Assembly: GCA_017618435.1 (NCBI GenBank)
Contig: JAFZUH010000209.1
Span: forward strand, 1 to 14,835
Direction of reading: 5' to 3'
Length of the DNA stretch: 14,835 nt
Origin: Bacteroidales bacterium
GTDB lineage: Bacteria > Bacteroidota > Bacteroidia > Bacteroidales > WCHB1-69
The position numbers were made by a program, and so were the translations under genes. Shown here one piece after another: positions 6,841-14,325 of the stretch; within the stretch, counting starts at the first letter, position 1, and every line of letters starts with the position of its first letter. A model generated the notes under the pieces. The model was not told the origin of the DNA and searched no databases. It saw only the letters and a program-made list of their open reading frames with translations.

Positions 6841-8340
6841 ATGGCAGAGAAATCGTCAAAAAAGAATATTCCCGACAACGATTTGACAGACTTGTATCTG
6901 CATGGACGGGTATTGCCTCAGGCTTTGGAATTTGAAGAAGCCTTGTTGGGGGCTATGATGTTGGAACAGAATGCCACAGGACAAGTTATTGATAAACTAT
7001 ACCCTGAAATATTCTATAAAAAGGCTCATCAAATTATTTTCAAAGCCATCTATCATATTTACGAAAGCGGAACACCTGTTGATTTGTTGTCTGTAACGGA
7101 ATATCTTAGAAAACATAAACTTTTGGAAGAAATCGGTGGTGCCTATACTCTTGCCCGTTTAACACAAAACGTGCGTTCTTCAGCCAATATAGAGTACTAT
7201 GCCCGCATTGTTTCGGAAAAAAACATTTTAAGACAACTTATCTCCATTTCTACAAATGTTATTGATGATGCTTTTGAAGACAGAAAAGATGTGTTGGAAC
7301 TTTTAGATGAAGCCGAAACGGGACTATTCAACATTGCCGAGAAAAATTTCAACCGCAGTGGTATGGATATGCGTACTTTGGGTATCAATCTGATTAAAGA
7401 ATTGGAAGACGCACGCAATAACAAAGACCACATACGAGGTGTACCTTCGGGTTTTACAGCCTTGGACAGAACAACCAATGGCTGGCAAAAATCTAATTTA
7501 ATCATCATTGCAGCCCGTCCCGGTATGGGTAAAACCGCTTTTGTATTATCCATGGCAAGAAATATGGTGATAGAAAGAAAAATCCCTGTTGCCTTTTTCT
7601 CCTTGGAAATGTCAGCCAACGACTTGATGATGCGTTTGGTGTCTGCCGAAACCTCTATCAGCCAAACCAAACTGAAACAAGCCGCCCTTACCGAAGATGA
7701 ATGGGCTCGCCTTGTGAATTGTATGCCGATTCTCGAAGATGCCCCTTTGATTATTGATGATACGGCAGGATTAAGTATTTTTGACCTGAAAGCCAAATGC
7801 CGCAGGTTAAAAGAACAACACGGCGTTAAATGTATCATTATTGACTATTTGCAATTGATGAGTGGCACAAAAGACACCAAAGGCAATCGGGAGCAAGAAA
7901 TTGCCAATATCTCACGTTCATTGAAAACATTAGCCAAAGAATTAGATGTACCTATTATTGCACTTTCGCAGTTAAGCCGTGCCGTGGAAACCCGTAGTAC
8001 AACGACCAAACGCCCACAACTGAGCGACTTGCGAGAATCAGGGGCTATAGAACAAGATGCCGATATGGTATTGTTTATCTATCGACCCGAATATTACAAT
8101 ATACATCAATTTGAAGACCAAACGCCAAGTGACGGCTTGGCCGATATTATCATTGCAAAACATAGAAACGGCGAGACAACCGATATTAGATTGCAATTTA
8201 TCAAAGAACAAGCCAAATTCTGTGATATGGGATTTGACAATATGGCTTCCGACAATAGCGATAGCGTTTATATGACTTTACCTTCAAAAGTAAATTCTAT
8301 GGACGAAATGGACGAACCTGAATTTGTATCAAATTATTAA
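6841..8340 (+). CDS. dnaB: Replicative DNA helicase DnaB
   Basis: Hexameric 5'-3' helicase that unwinds DNA at the replication fork and recruits primase. The 499-residue protein has the N-terminal collar domain (about 25-130, beginning PQALEFEEALLGAM), the linker, and a RecA-like ATPase domain from about 180 with Walker A ARPGMGKT (225-232), Walker B IIIDYLQL (332-339), the DLRESGAIEQDAD motif (396-408) and the likely arginine finger in KHRNG (440-444). The domain is uninterrupted, so there is no intein. The last 40 residues are acidic and serine-rich. Its ATG is five bases after the lysS stop and pgk begins 12 bases after its own stop, so all three are probably co-transcribed. Confidence 0.97.
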   Translation: MAEKSSKKNIPDNDLTDLYLHGRVLPQALEFEEALLGAMMLEQNATGQVIDKLYPEIFYKKAHQIIFKAIYHIYESGTPVDLLSVTEYLRKHKLLEEIGGAYTLARLTQNVRSSANIEYYARIVSEKNILRQLISISTNVIDDAFEDRKDVLELLDEAETGLFNIAEKNFNRSGMDMRTLGINLIKELEDARNNKDHIRGVPSGFTALDRTTNGWQKSNLIIIAARPGMGKTAFVLSMARNMVIERKIPVAFFSLEMSANDLMMRLVSAETSISQTKLKQAALTEDEWARLVNCMPILEDAPLIIDDTAGLSIFDLKAKCRRLKEQHGVKCIIIDYLQLMSGTKDTKGNREQEIANISRSLKTLAKELDVPIIALSQLSRAVETRSTTTKRPQLSDLRESGAIEQDADMVLFIYRPEYYNIHQFEDQTPSDGLADIIIAKHRNGETTDIRLQFIKEQAKFCDMGFDNMASDNSDSVYMTLPSKVNSMDEMDEPEFVSNY

Positions 8341-8352
8341 TAAATATATATC

Positions 8353-9552
8353 ATGTGTGCAAAACAAAGTCTTAAGACCTACAATTTCAAAGGGAAAAAA
8401 GCCCTTGTCAGAGTGGACTACAATGTTCCATTAAACGAAGAACTCCAAATTCAAGATACGAAACGTATTGACGCATCTTTGCCAACGCTTCGCAAAATTC
8501 TTGATGATGGAGGCAGCATTATTTTAGTTTCCCATTTGGGACGCCCCAAAAACAAAGAATATCAATTGTCGCTAAAACATCTGATGCCTTATCTTAAAAG
8601 TGTTTTACCAGATGTAAACATCTATTTTGCTGACGAATGCATAGGGGAACAAACCAAACAGATGGCAGCCAGATTGCAAGCCCGTGAAATATTGTTGCTT
8701 GAAAACGTTCGCTATTTTGCCGAAGAAGAAGCGGGAGATGAAAATTTTGCCCGCGAAATAGCCTCATACGGTGATGTGTTTGTACATGAAGCATTCTCTA
8801 CAGCACACCGCAAACATGCTACAACAGCCGTTATTGCCAAATTTTTCCCCAACGACAAAATGTATGGATTGTTGATGGAAAAAGAAATTGACAGCCTTGC
8901 AAAAGTTATGCAAAACCCCAAACGCCCATTAACCGCAATATTGGGAGGTTCAAAAATATCCACTAAAATAAAGATTATCAATAATCTTATGACCAAAGTG
9001 GACAATTTAATTATCGGCGGTGGCATGGACTTCACTTTCCAAAAAGCCATGGGTGGTCATATCGGCAAATCGCTTTGCGAAGATGATATGATACCTGTAG
9101 CCCAAGAAATTTTACAAAAAGCAAAAGAAACCAACGTAAATATCTATTATACTATTGACAGAATTGCAGGCGACAAATTCAGCAACGATGCCCGCCGTGC
9201 CATTTACCCTGCCAAAAATATTCCTGACGACATGGAAGGTATGGATTTGGGACCGGAAACCTGCATCAAATACCGTGATGTTATCCTCAATTCCGCTACC
9301 ATATTATGGAATGGTCCTATGGGTGTTTTTGAAATGGACAATTTCAGCATAGGCACTTTTATGGTAGCCGATGCGGTGGCAAAAGCAACTGAAAAAGGAG
9401 CCTTTACCCTTGTTGGTGGCGGAGATTCCGTTTCTGCTGTCAACAAATTCCATTTGACAGACCGCTACAGTTATATTTCAACAGCAGGCGGGGCTATGCT
9501 TGAATATATCGAAGGAAAACAATTACCCGGCATACTTGCCATTGAAGAGTAA
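8353..9552 (+). CDS. pgk: Phosphoglycerate kinase
   Basis: Glycolytic enzyme that transfers phosphate from 1,3-bisphosphoglycerate to ADP, making ATP. The 399-residue length is normal. Family signatures are present: ALVRVDYNVPL (17-27), SHLGRPK (60-66), LLLENVRYF (114-122), AILGGSKISTK (195-205), GGGMDFTFQKA (222-232), GPMGVFE (321-327) and the nucleotide-binding GGGDSV (355-360). One conserved segment is altered: the usual (N/M)DAFGTAHR reads HEAFSTAHR (145-153). The His and Arg thought to bind substrate are kept, so activity is expected. The start MCAKQSLKTYNFKGK fits; no nearer in-frame alternative is convincing. Last gene of the lysS group, followed by a strong hairpin terminator. Confidence 0.97.
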   Translation: MCAKQSLKTYNFKGKKALVRVDYNVPLNEELQIQDTKRIDASLPTLRKILDDGGSIILVSHLGRPKNKEYQLSLKHLMPYLKSVLPDVNIYFADECIGEQTKQMAARLQAREILLLENVRYFAEEEAGDENFAREIASYGDVFVHEAFSTAHRKHATTAVIAKFFPNDKMYGLLMEKEIDSLAKVMQNPKRPLTAILGGSKISTKIKIINNLMTKVDNLIIGGGMDFTFQKAMGGHIGKSLCEDDMIPVAQEILQKAKETNVNIYYTIDRIAGDKFSNDARRAIYPAKNIPDDMEGMDLGPETCIKYRDVILNSATILWNGPMGVFEMDNFSIGTFMVADAVAKATEKGAFTLVGGGDSVSAVNKFHLTDRYSYISTAGGAMLEYIEGKQLPGILAIEE

Positions 9553-9595
9553 TTATTCATTTAACAACATTTTATTCATAAAAAATAAGATGATT

Positions 9596-9636
9596 CAAGA
9601 TTTTTCTACAAATTGTGTAGAAAAATCTTGTTTTTA
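9596..9636 (+). terminator. Strong hairpin terminator between pgk and ettA
   Basis: A perfect 15-base-pair stem (9596-9610 with 9616-9630) closes the loop AATTG and is followed by TTTTT. It lies 43 bases after the pgk stop and ends about 22 bases before the ettA ATG. No TAnnTTTG box follows it, so it may act as a leaky terminator or attenuator for ettA. Confidence 0.85.
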
Positions 9637-9657
9637 TAGAAACAAAAAACATAGGTT

Positions 9658-11334
9658 ATGGCAACAGACGACAAAAAGATTATTTTTTCCATGGTCAATG
9701 TAAGTAAATCTTACAATACAGGAAAACAAGTACTTAAAAACATCTATTTATCCTTTTATTATGGAGCAAAAATAGGTGTATTGGGGTTAAACGGAGCAGG
9801 AAAATCCTCCTTGTTAAAAATCATTGCAGGTGTAGACAAATCTTTTAGCGGCGAAGTTGTTTTCTCACCCGGCTACACTGTCGGCTACCTGCCGCAAGAA
9901 CCCGTTTTGGACGATACTAAAACGGTAAAAGATGTTGTAATGGAAGGCGTTGGAGAAATTGTCGCCATTCTCAAAGAATATGAAGAAGTCAACAATAAAT
10001 TTGCCGAACCTATGAGCGATGACCAGATGAATGCTCTCATTGAACGGCAAGGGCAACTTACTGACTTGATAGAACAACACAACGCATGGGAATTGGATGC
10101 AAAATTAGACAGGGCTATGGACGCTTTGAATTGTCCGCCTGCCGATGCCCTTGTGAAAAACCTGTCAGGAGGAGAACGCCGTAGAGTGGCTTTGTGTCGC
10201 TTGTTGCTGCAAGAACCCGATATTTTGCTTTTAGATGAGCCTACCAACCATTTGGACGCCATGTCTGTACACTGGTTGGAAATGCACTTGCAACAATACA
10301 AAGGAACAGTGATTGCCGTAACTCACGACAGATATTTTTTGGACAACGTTGCAGGCTGGATTCTTGAATTGGACAGAGGTGAAGGTATTCCTTGGCAAGG
10401 CAACTACTCTTCTTGGTTGGAACAAAAATCCAACCGGCTGAAATTAGAACAAAAACAGGAATCCAAACGCCAAAAAACACTGGAACGCGAATTGGAATGG
10501 GTGCGGATGTCCCCCAAGGCAAGACAAGCCAAATCGAAAGCCAGATTAAATGCTTACGACAAACTATTGAACGAAGGCGTTAAAGAAAAAGAAGAAAAAT
10601 TGGAAATATTCATTCCCAACGGTCCCCGCTTGGGAACACAGGTCATAGAGGCCAATCATGTGAAAAAAGCCTTCGGGGACAAATTACTGTACGAAGATTT
10701 GAACTTCAAACTACCGCCTAATGCCATTATCGGCATTGTCGGTCCCAATGGTGTTGGCAAAACCACTCTTTTCCGTTTGATAATGGGAATAGACCACCCC
10801 GATGAAGGCTCTTTTACGGTTGGAGAAACGGTAAAATTAGCCTATGTAGACCAACAACATGTTCAAATTGACCCGGAAAAAACGGTATATGAAATCATTT
10901 CCGGAGGAACCGAACAAATGAACTTGGGCGGCAGATTAATTAATTCCAGAGCCTATATCGCCCGCTTTAATTTCAGCGGTGCCGACCAAGGCAAAAAAGC
11001 AGGTGTACTATCCGGAGGTGAACGCAACCGTCTGCATTTGGCCATGACCTTGAAATCAGAAGCCAATGTGTTATTGTTGGACGAACCTACCAACGACATT
11101 GACATCAATACCTTGCGGGCTTTGGAAGAAGCCTTGGAAGATTTCGCCGGCTGTGCCGTGATCATTTCTCACGACAGATGGTTTTTGGACAGAGTTTGTA
11201 CACATATTTTGGCTTTTGAAGGAAATGCTCAAGTGTATTTCTTTGAAGGAACCTATACTGAATATGAAGCCAATAGAGAAAAACGACTGGGCGAAGATTC
11301 GGACAAAGTACGATACAAAAAACTAATGGCATAA
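9658..11334 (+). CDS. ettA: Energy-dependent translational throttle protein EttA (ABC-F)
   Basis: ABC-F ATPase that binds the ribosomal E site and, in E. coli, gates entry into elongation according to the ATP/ADP ratio. The 558 residues closely match the 555-residue E. coli protein from end to end. There are two ABC domains without membrane segments: Walker A GLNGAGKS (43-50), signature LSGGE (169-173), Walker B LLLDEPTNHLD (190-200); then GPNGVGKT (362-369), LSGGE (451-455) and LLLDEPTNDID (472-482). The EttA-type arm (about 90-140) and the charged linker with ELEWVRMSPKARQAKSKAR (278-296) are present, distinguishing it from Uup and antibiotic-resistance ABC-F proteins. The start is supported by the IIFSMVNVSKSY match. 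The pgk terminator lies just upstream and no promoter is evident after it. Confidence 0.95.
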   Translation: MATDDKKIIFSMVNVSKSYNTGKQVLKNIYLSFYYGAKIGVLGLNGAGKSSLLKIIAGVDKSFSGEVVFSPGYTVGYLPQEPVLDDTKTVKDVVMEGVGEIVAILKEYEEVNNKFAEPMSDDQMNALIERQGQLTDLIEQHNAWELDAKLDRAMDALNCPPADALVKNLSGGERRRVALCRLLLQEPDILLLDEPTNHLDAMSVHWLEMHLQQYKGTVIAVTHDRYFLDNVAGWILELDRGEGIPWQGNYSSWLEQKSNRLKLEQKQESKRQKTLERELEWVRMSPKARQAKSKARLNAYDKLLNEGVKEKEEKLEIFIPNGPRLGTQVIEANHVKKAFGDKLLYEDLNFKLPPNAIIGIVGPNGVGKTTLFRLIMGIDHPDEGSFTVGETVKLAYVDQQHVQIDPEKTVYEIISGGTEQMNLGGRLINSRAYIARFNFSGADQGKKAGVLSGGERNRLHLAMTLKSEANVLLLDEPTNDIDINTLRALEEALEDFAGCAVIISHDRWFLDRVCTHILAFEGNAQVYFFEGTYTEYEANREKRLGEDSDKVRYKKLMA

Positions 11335-11360
11335 TAGTCCCATTCTTAAACAGTAAAAAA

Positions 11361-11948
11361 GTGCTTGACAAGGATTCTTTTCAGATAGAAACACACCCTT
11401 TAAATCCCTTTCTGCCAGCCAATGCAAAACTGCTGTTTTTAGGCAGTTTTCCACCACCGCAAAAACGTTGGTGCATGGATTTCTTTTATCCCAATTTCAT
11501 CAATGACCATTGGCGTATAGAAGGTGAGATTTGGTTTAACAATCGCAATTATTTTGTTGATACTGAAAAGAAAATATTTTTAAAAGACAAAATCATTGAT
11601 TTTCTGCAACAAAAAGGCATTGCTTTGTATGATACAGCAGAAAAAGTAAAAAGATTAAAAAACAATGCTTCAGATAATTTTTTGGAAATTGTTCAAGCCA
11701 CAGATGTGCCAAGTTTGTTAAAACAAATACCTTATTGCCAAGCCATTGCGACAACAGGAGAAAAGGCCACAACAACAATCTGTTTACAATACAATATAGA
11801 TAAAATACCTAATGTCGGCGATAATATTTGGTTGAACAAGCATTTAAAATTGTATCGACTGCCTTCTTCCTCGCGGGCTTATCCCCTAAGTTTTGACAAA
11901 AAAGCAGCCGCCTATAAAAAAATGTTTGCAGATATTTTTGATTTATAA
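11361..11948 (+). CDS. Uracil-DNA-glycosylase-superfamily protein
   Basis: The 195-residue product resembles the small single-domain DNA glycosylases related to MUG and hypoxanthine-DNA glycosylase, which remove deaminated bases. What supports this is the opening HPLNPFLPANAKLLFLGSFPPP (12-33, with LGSFPPP as the first active-site loop), a central ATTGEKA (130-136), and a late RLPSSSRAYPLSF (166-178) in the place of the family's substrate-binding P-S-S-S loop. I cannot tell which damaged base it acts on. The start is GTG at 11361: the next in-frame ATG is residue 39, after the conserved first loop, and there is no upstream ATG in this frame near the gene. It begins 26 bases after ettA, probably in the same transcript. 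Confidence 0.65.
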   Translation: MLDKDSFQIETHPLNPFLPANAKLLFLGSFPPPQKRWCMDFFYPNFINDHWRIEGEIWFNNRNYFVDTEKKIFLKDKIIDFLQQKGIALYDTAEKVKRLKNNASDNFLEIVQATDVPSLLKQIPYCQAIATTGEKATTTICLQYNIDKIPNVGDNIWLNKHLKLYRLPSSSRAYPLSFDKKAAAYKKMFADIFDL

Positions 11949-11981
11949 AAACATTTTTGTCCAAAATATTCTTACAAAAAA

Positions 11982-12009
11982 TTGCATTTTATAATTTTTT
12001 GTATATTTG
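11982..12009 (+). promoter_or_regulatory. Promoter of the lipoprotein gene, with overlapping inverted repeat
   Basis: TATATTTG at 12002-12009 is a -7 box, with TTG at 11982-11984 and a 17-base spacer. An inverted repeat with nine-base arms, 11975-11983 and 11993-12001, overlaps the -33 TTG and abuts the -7 box. The leader would be about 45 bases. The rest of the gap after the glycosylase gene is AT-rich without other features. Confidence 0.6.
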
Positions 12010-12058
12010 CAAAATATTTCTTATTGAAAATTTTTAATATACAAAAACACAACAAACC

Positions 12059-12547
12059 ATGAAAAGAATAAAGTTAGTGCTACCCCTTGTAGCAATTGCA
12101 GCAGGTCTGCTGTTATGTACAGCGTGCAAAAAAGAAAAAGAAGAACAAAAATCAGAACATCTACCACTTGTAAGTGATAACAACAATGATGCAATCACAA
12201 ATATCAAATGGCAATTGACCAAGATAGGAGATAAGGCAAACGACAACTATGAAATACCTCTTCCTGTCGGGGATAATCTTTACTGGTTACAATTCAATCA
12301 AAATAATACCATTGAAGGATTTGGTTGTGTCAATACTTTCGCAGGCACCTATAATTTGATGCCAGACAAAACCAGTATAACCATTCAGATAGGTTGTCGT
12401 ACCCGTGTAGATGAACCTTACGGATATGAGGAAAAACTATGTAATATCATGAATGATTCCACATTTGTCATTCAAAAAACAGGAAACAATCTCCTGTTAT
12501 ATTATAACGGAAAGAATAATTATTTGGAATTTGTAGAGATACAATAA
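12059..12547 (+). CDS. META/HslJ-like lipoprotein
   Basis: The 162-residue product has a lipoprotein leader: positively charged MKRIK, a hydrophobic core (7-19) and a likely lipidated Cys23 in LLCTAC, followed by a lysine and glutamate-rich tether (24-34). Position -3 is Cys rather than Leu, a mild departure from the classic lipobox that is tolerated in this phylum. The rest resembles the META domain of HslJ-type heat-shock and metal-resistance proteins: the opening IKWQLTKIGD (49-58), LQFNQNNTIEGFGCVNTFAGTY (77-98, with GCVNTFAGTY as the core) and a closing LLLYYNG strand. Such proteins sit in the envelope; their exact role is unclear. It has its own promoter and terminator, so it is a single-gene unit. 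Confidence 0.75.
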   Translation: MKRIKLVLPLVAIAAGLLLCTACKKEKEEQKSEHLPLVSDNNNDAITNIKWQLTKIGDKANDNYEIPLPVGDNLYWLQFNQNNTIEGFGCVNTFAGTYNLMPDKTSITIQIGCRTRVDEPYGYEEKLCNIMNDSTFVIQKTGNNLLLYYNGKNNYLEFVEIQ

Positions 12548-12551
12548 ACCC

Positions 12552-12584
12552 AAAAAAGGCTGCCTTTTCAGACAGCCTTTTTTT
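12552..12584. terminator. Bidirectional terminator between lipoprotein and tRNA-Asp genes
   Basis: An 11-base-pair stem (AAAAAAGGCTG at 12552-12562 with CAGCCTTTTTT at 12573-12583) closes a ten-base loop. Read rightward it ends in a T run just after the lipoprotein gene; read leftward it ends in a T run just after the tRNA 3' end. It serves both convergent units. Confidence 0.9.
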
Positions 12585-12585
12585 G

Positions 12586-12660
12586 CGGTGCGGACGGGAC
12601 TCGAACCCGCGACCCCATGCGTGACAGGCATGTATTCTAACCAAGCTGAACTACCGCACC
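12586..12660 (-). tRNA. tRNA-Asp, anticodon GTC
   Basis: On the minus strand the cloverleaf is complete: acceptor GGTGCGG/CCGCACC, D stem GTTC/GAAT, anticodon stem CATGC/GCATG around loop CTGTCAC (anticodon GTC at 12625-12623), and T arm GCGGG-TTCGAGT-CCCGT. The discriminator base is G73 (12586), the aspartate identity base. CCA is not encoded (the DNA continues CAA), so it must be added by nucleotidyltransferase. It closely resembles E. coli tRNA-Asp, with one extra base in the D loop. Confidence 0.97.
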
Positions 12661-12670
12661 TTTGGGATTG

Positions 12671-12697
12671 CAAAGGTATAACTTTTTTTAATACAAA
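12671..12697 (-). promoter_or_regulatory. Promoter for tRNA-Asp
   Basis: On the minus strand TACCTTTG reads 12678-12671, ten bases before the tRNA 5' end. A possible -33 TTTG is at 12697-12694 with a short 15-base spacer. No terminator is visible between yidD and this box, so the tRNA may also be made from the upstream operon. Confidence 0.6.
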
Positions 12698-12754
12698 ATA
12701 TCATTTTCTGTTATTTTTTTTATTATTTTTTTCTTTCTGCTAATAGTCAAACGT

Positions 12755-13021
12755 TTACGGAACGGGGTCATAACCACTTCCCCCCCATGGGTTACAGGAC
12801 AATATCCTTTTTATCGCTAAAAATCCGCCTTTAAACGGACCGTATTTCCGTATAGCCTCAACAGCATAGGCAGAGCATGTGGGTGTGTAACGGCAATTTG
12901 CCCCTAACAAAGGGGAAATTGCATACTGGTAAAAACGAATGAACAACAAAAACAATCCCGACAACAAACGGCAAAAATATTGCCAGATATGCACGGCTAT
13001 TTTTTTTATTTTCTGCACCAC
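12755..13021 (-). CDS. yidD: Membrane protein insertion efficiency factor YidD
   Basis: Small membrane-associated protein that assists YidC-dependent insertion of inner-membrane proteins. The 88 residues contain an amphipathic or hydrophobic N-terminal stretch (about 13-35) and the family core SPLLGANCRYTPTCS (36-50), YAVEAIRKYG (52-61) and CNPWGGSGYDPVP at the very end, with the conserved cysteines. There is no ATG in the reading frame: upstream the frame closes at 13033, which is the acyltransferase stop. The start must therefore be GTG at 13021 or the next codon, also GTG. It is the last protein gene of the leftward operon, nine bases after the acyltransferase stop. Confidence 0.93.
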   Translation of the reverse strand: MVQKIKKIAVHIWQYFCRLLSGLFLLFIRFYQYAISPLLGANCRYTPTCSAYAVEAIRKYGPFKGGFLAIKRILSCNPWGGSGYDPVP

Positions 13022-13030
13022 AAAAACATA

Positions 13031-13585
13031 TTACAGATTAAATTGGTCGGGGTGTTTGCCTTTCATGCCTCTGTAAAAGTCTTGAATCTGTTGCAAATCC
13101 TTTTCATAATCCCCACTTGGATAGACGGTAAGGCCAATTCCCCCTGTTTTTTCACCCCAATTGATATAACAAAGACACATGGGAACTTGAGCATATTGGG
13201 CAATAAAATAAAAACCTTTTTTCCATACGGGAGCCAATTTCCGTGTTCCCTCGGGAGCAATCAGCACCGCTATTTCTTTTTCCTTTTTTATCTGTTCGCC
13301 GACATGTATAGGCAACTGCTTGACATGCTGTCTGTCCACAGGAATACCGCCTAATGCTTTTAAAATAAACCCGAAAGGAAAACGGAAAGATTCTTTTCGT
13401 ATCAAAAATTTCATCCGCAAACCCATCACATCAAGCACCATTTTACCGACAACAAAATCCCACATAGAAGTATGGGGAGCAAACACCATTACACACTTAT
13501 GGGCTTCAGGAGGAACGGAATAGTCCATTTTAAAACCACATAGTTTTAATATCAGCTTATTTAAAGGTTTAATACAGAAACTCAT
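13031..13585 (-). CDS. Lysophospholipid acyltransferase-family (PlsC-like) protein
   Basis: The 184-residue protein has the acyltransferase motifs in order: HTSMWD (38-43, the catalytic H-x4-D), GGIPVDR (79-85) and APEGTR (110-115, the glycerol-phosphate-binding EGTR). These enzymes transfer acyl chains from acyl-ACP or acyl-CoA to lysophosphatidate or other lipid acceptors at the inner face of the membrane. It is shorter than a typical PlsC (about 240 residues), lacks an obvious N-terminal transmembrane helix, and resembles the short Bacteroidota members sometimes called glycerol acyltransferases; the true acceptor is unknown. Its ATG overlaps the stop of the glycosyltransferase in ATGA (13585-13582), implying translational coupling. 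Confidence 0.87.
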   Translation of the reverse strand: MSFCIKPLNKLILKLCGFKMDYSVPPEAHKCVMVFAPHTSMWDFVVGKMVLDVMGLRMKFLIRKESFRFPFGFILKALGGIPVDRQHVKQLPIHVGEQIKKEKEIAVLIAPEGTRKLAPVWKKGFYFIAQYAQVPMCLCYINWGEKTGGIGLTVYPSGDYEKDLQQIQDFYRGMKGKHPDQFNL

Positions 13586-14322
13586 TTTTTATATTCTTTT
13601 ATATATCTACATAAAATTTTCACATGAGCCCACATGGTCGGAAAAAAACCGAAATGTTGCATCATTATTTTCAACCGTTCTCTGTTTGACAGGGGTTTAT
13701 TGTTTGCCGAAAATCCATTTTCGAGATACGAAGACAATATGCTATCGGCATACACTATATTTTTGGCTTTTTCCAAGGCTTCCAACACCCAAAGATAATC
13801 GGCGGAAACCTTGTAGTTTAAATCATATTGCGAGGCTATGCTTTTTTTGACCAAAATTGATTGATGGCAAACCATCAACCCCATTTTCAAACTATTGGCG
13901 GTTAAAGGATTGGGGGCTGTTTTTTTTCTCATTCCCAACACCGTTCCCTTTTCGTCTATCAATTGTGTTTGTCCGTAAATCACATCACAATCGGGATTTT
14001 TCAGGTAAACCTGACCAATATCGTAAGTGGTGGTTTTGTCAAACAATTTGTCCCCGCTGTTGATAAACCAAACGAACTGTCCATGAGCCAAATTCAAGCC
14101 TTTGTTCATTGCATCGTACAAGCCATTGTCTTTTTCACTGACAAGCACATCAACAATGGAATATTGTTTTATAATATCCAAAGTTTTATCGGTAGAACCT
14201 CCATCTATAATAATATATTCAAAGTTCTTTTCCTGTTGTCGGGCAATGCTGTCAAGTGTTGATTTTATAAATCTTTCGCTATTGTAAACAACGGTAATGA
14301 TACTGATTAAAGGCGATTCCAT
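13582..14322 (-). CDS. Family 2 glycosyltransferase (WcaA-like)
   Basis: The 246-residue protein is a GT-A fold enzyme: it opens with PLISIITVVYNSERFIKSTL (4-23), has the nucleotide-sugar-binding IDGGSTDKT (39-47), DNGLYDAMNKG (65-75) and NSGD (88-91) at the metal-binding DXD position, then MVCHQSILVKK (150-160) and SADYLW (173-178) in the acceptor region. It lacks membrane segments apart from a possible amphipathic C-terminus. Such enzymes add one sugar to a polysaccharide or lipid-linked acceptor at the inner membrane; sugar and acceptor cannot be predicted. It starts three bases after the gmk stop and overlaps the acyltransferase, so lipid- and glycan-modifying steps are co-expressed. It is not embedded in a visible polysaccharide cluster. 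Confidence 0.92.
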   Translation of the reverse strand: MESPLISIITVVYNSERFIKSTLDSIARQQEKNFEYIIIDGGSTDKTLDIIKQYSIVDVLVSEKDNGLYDAMNKGLNLAHGQFVWFINSGDKLFDKTTTYDIGQVYLKNPDCDVIYGQTQLIDEKGTVLGMRKKTAPNPLTANSLKMGLMVCHQSILVKKSIASQYDLNYKVSADYLWVLEALEKAKNIVYADSILSSYLENGFSANNKPLSNRERLKIMMQHFGFFPTMWAHVKILCRYIKEYKK

Positions 14323-14325
14323 TGC

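Noticed and set aside
7197..7838. Long open frame on the minus strand inside dnaB (about 213 codons)
   Set aside because: Antisense to the conserved ATPase domain of DnaB with no recognisable protein; a shadow frame.
9500..9703. Short plus-strand frame spanning the pgk end, the hairpin and the ettA start
   Set aside because: It overlaps two real genes and a terminator, and shows no family resemblance.
12980..13354. Open frame on the plus strand, rich in Phe and Leu, opposite the acyltransferase
   Set aside because: It covers the motifs of the acyltransferase on the other strand, has no promoter, and its composition reflects the complement of an AT-rich gene.
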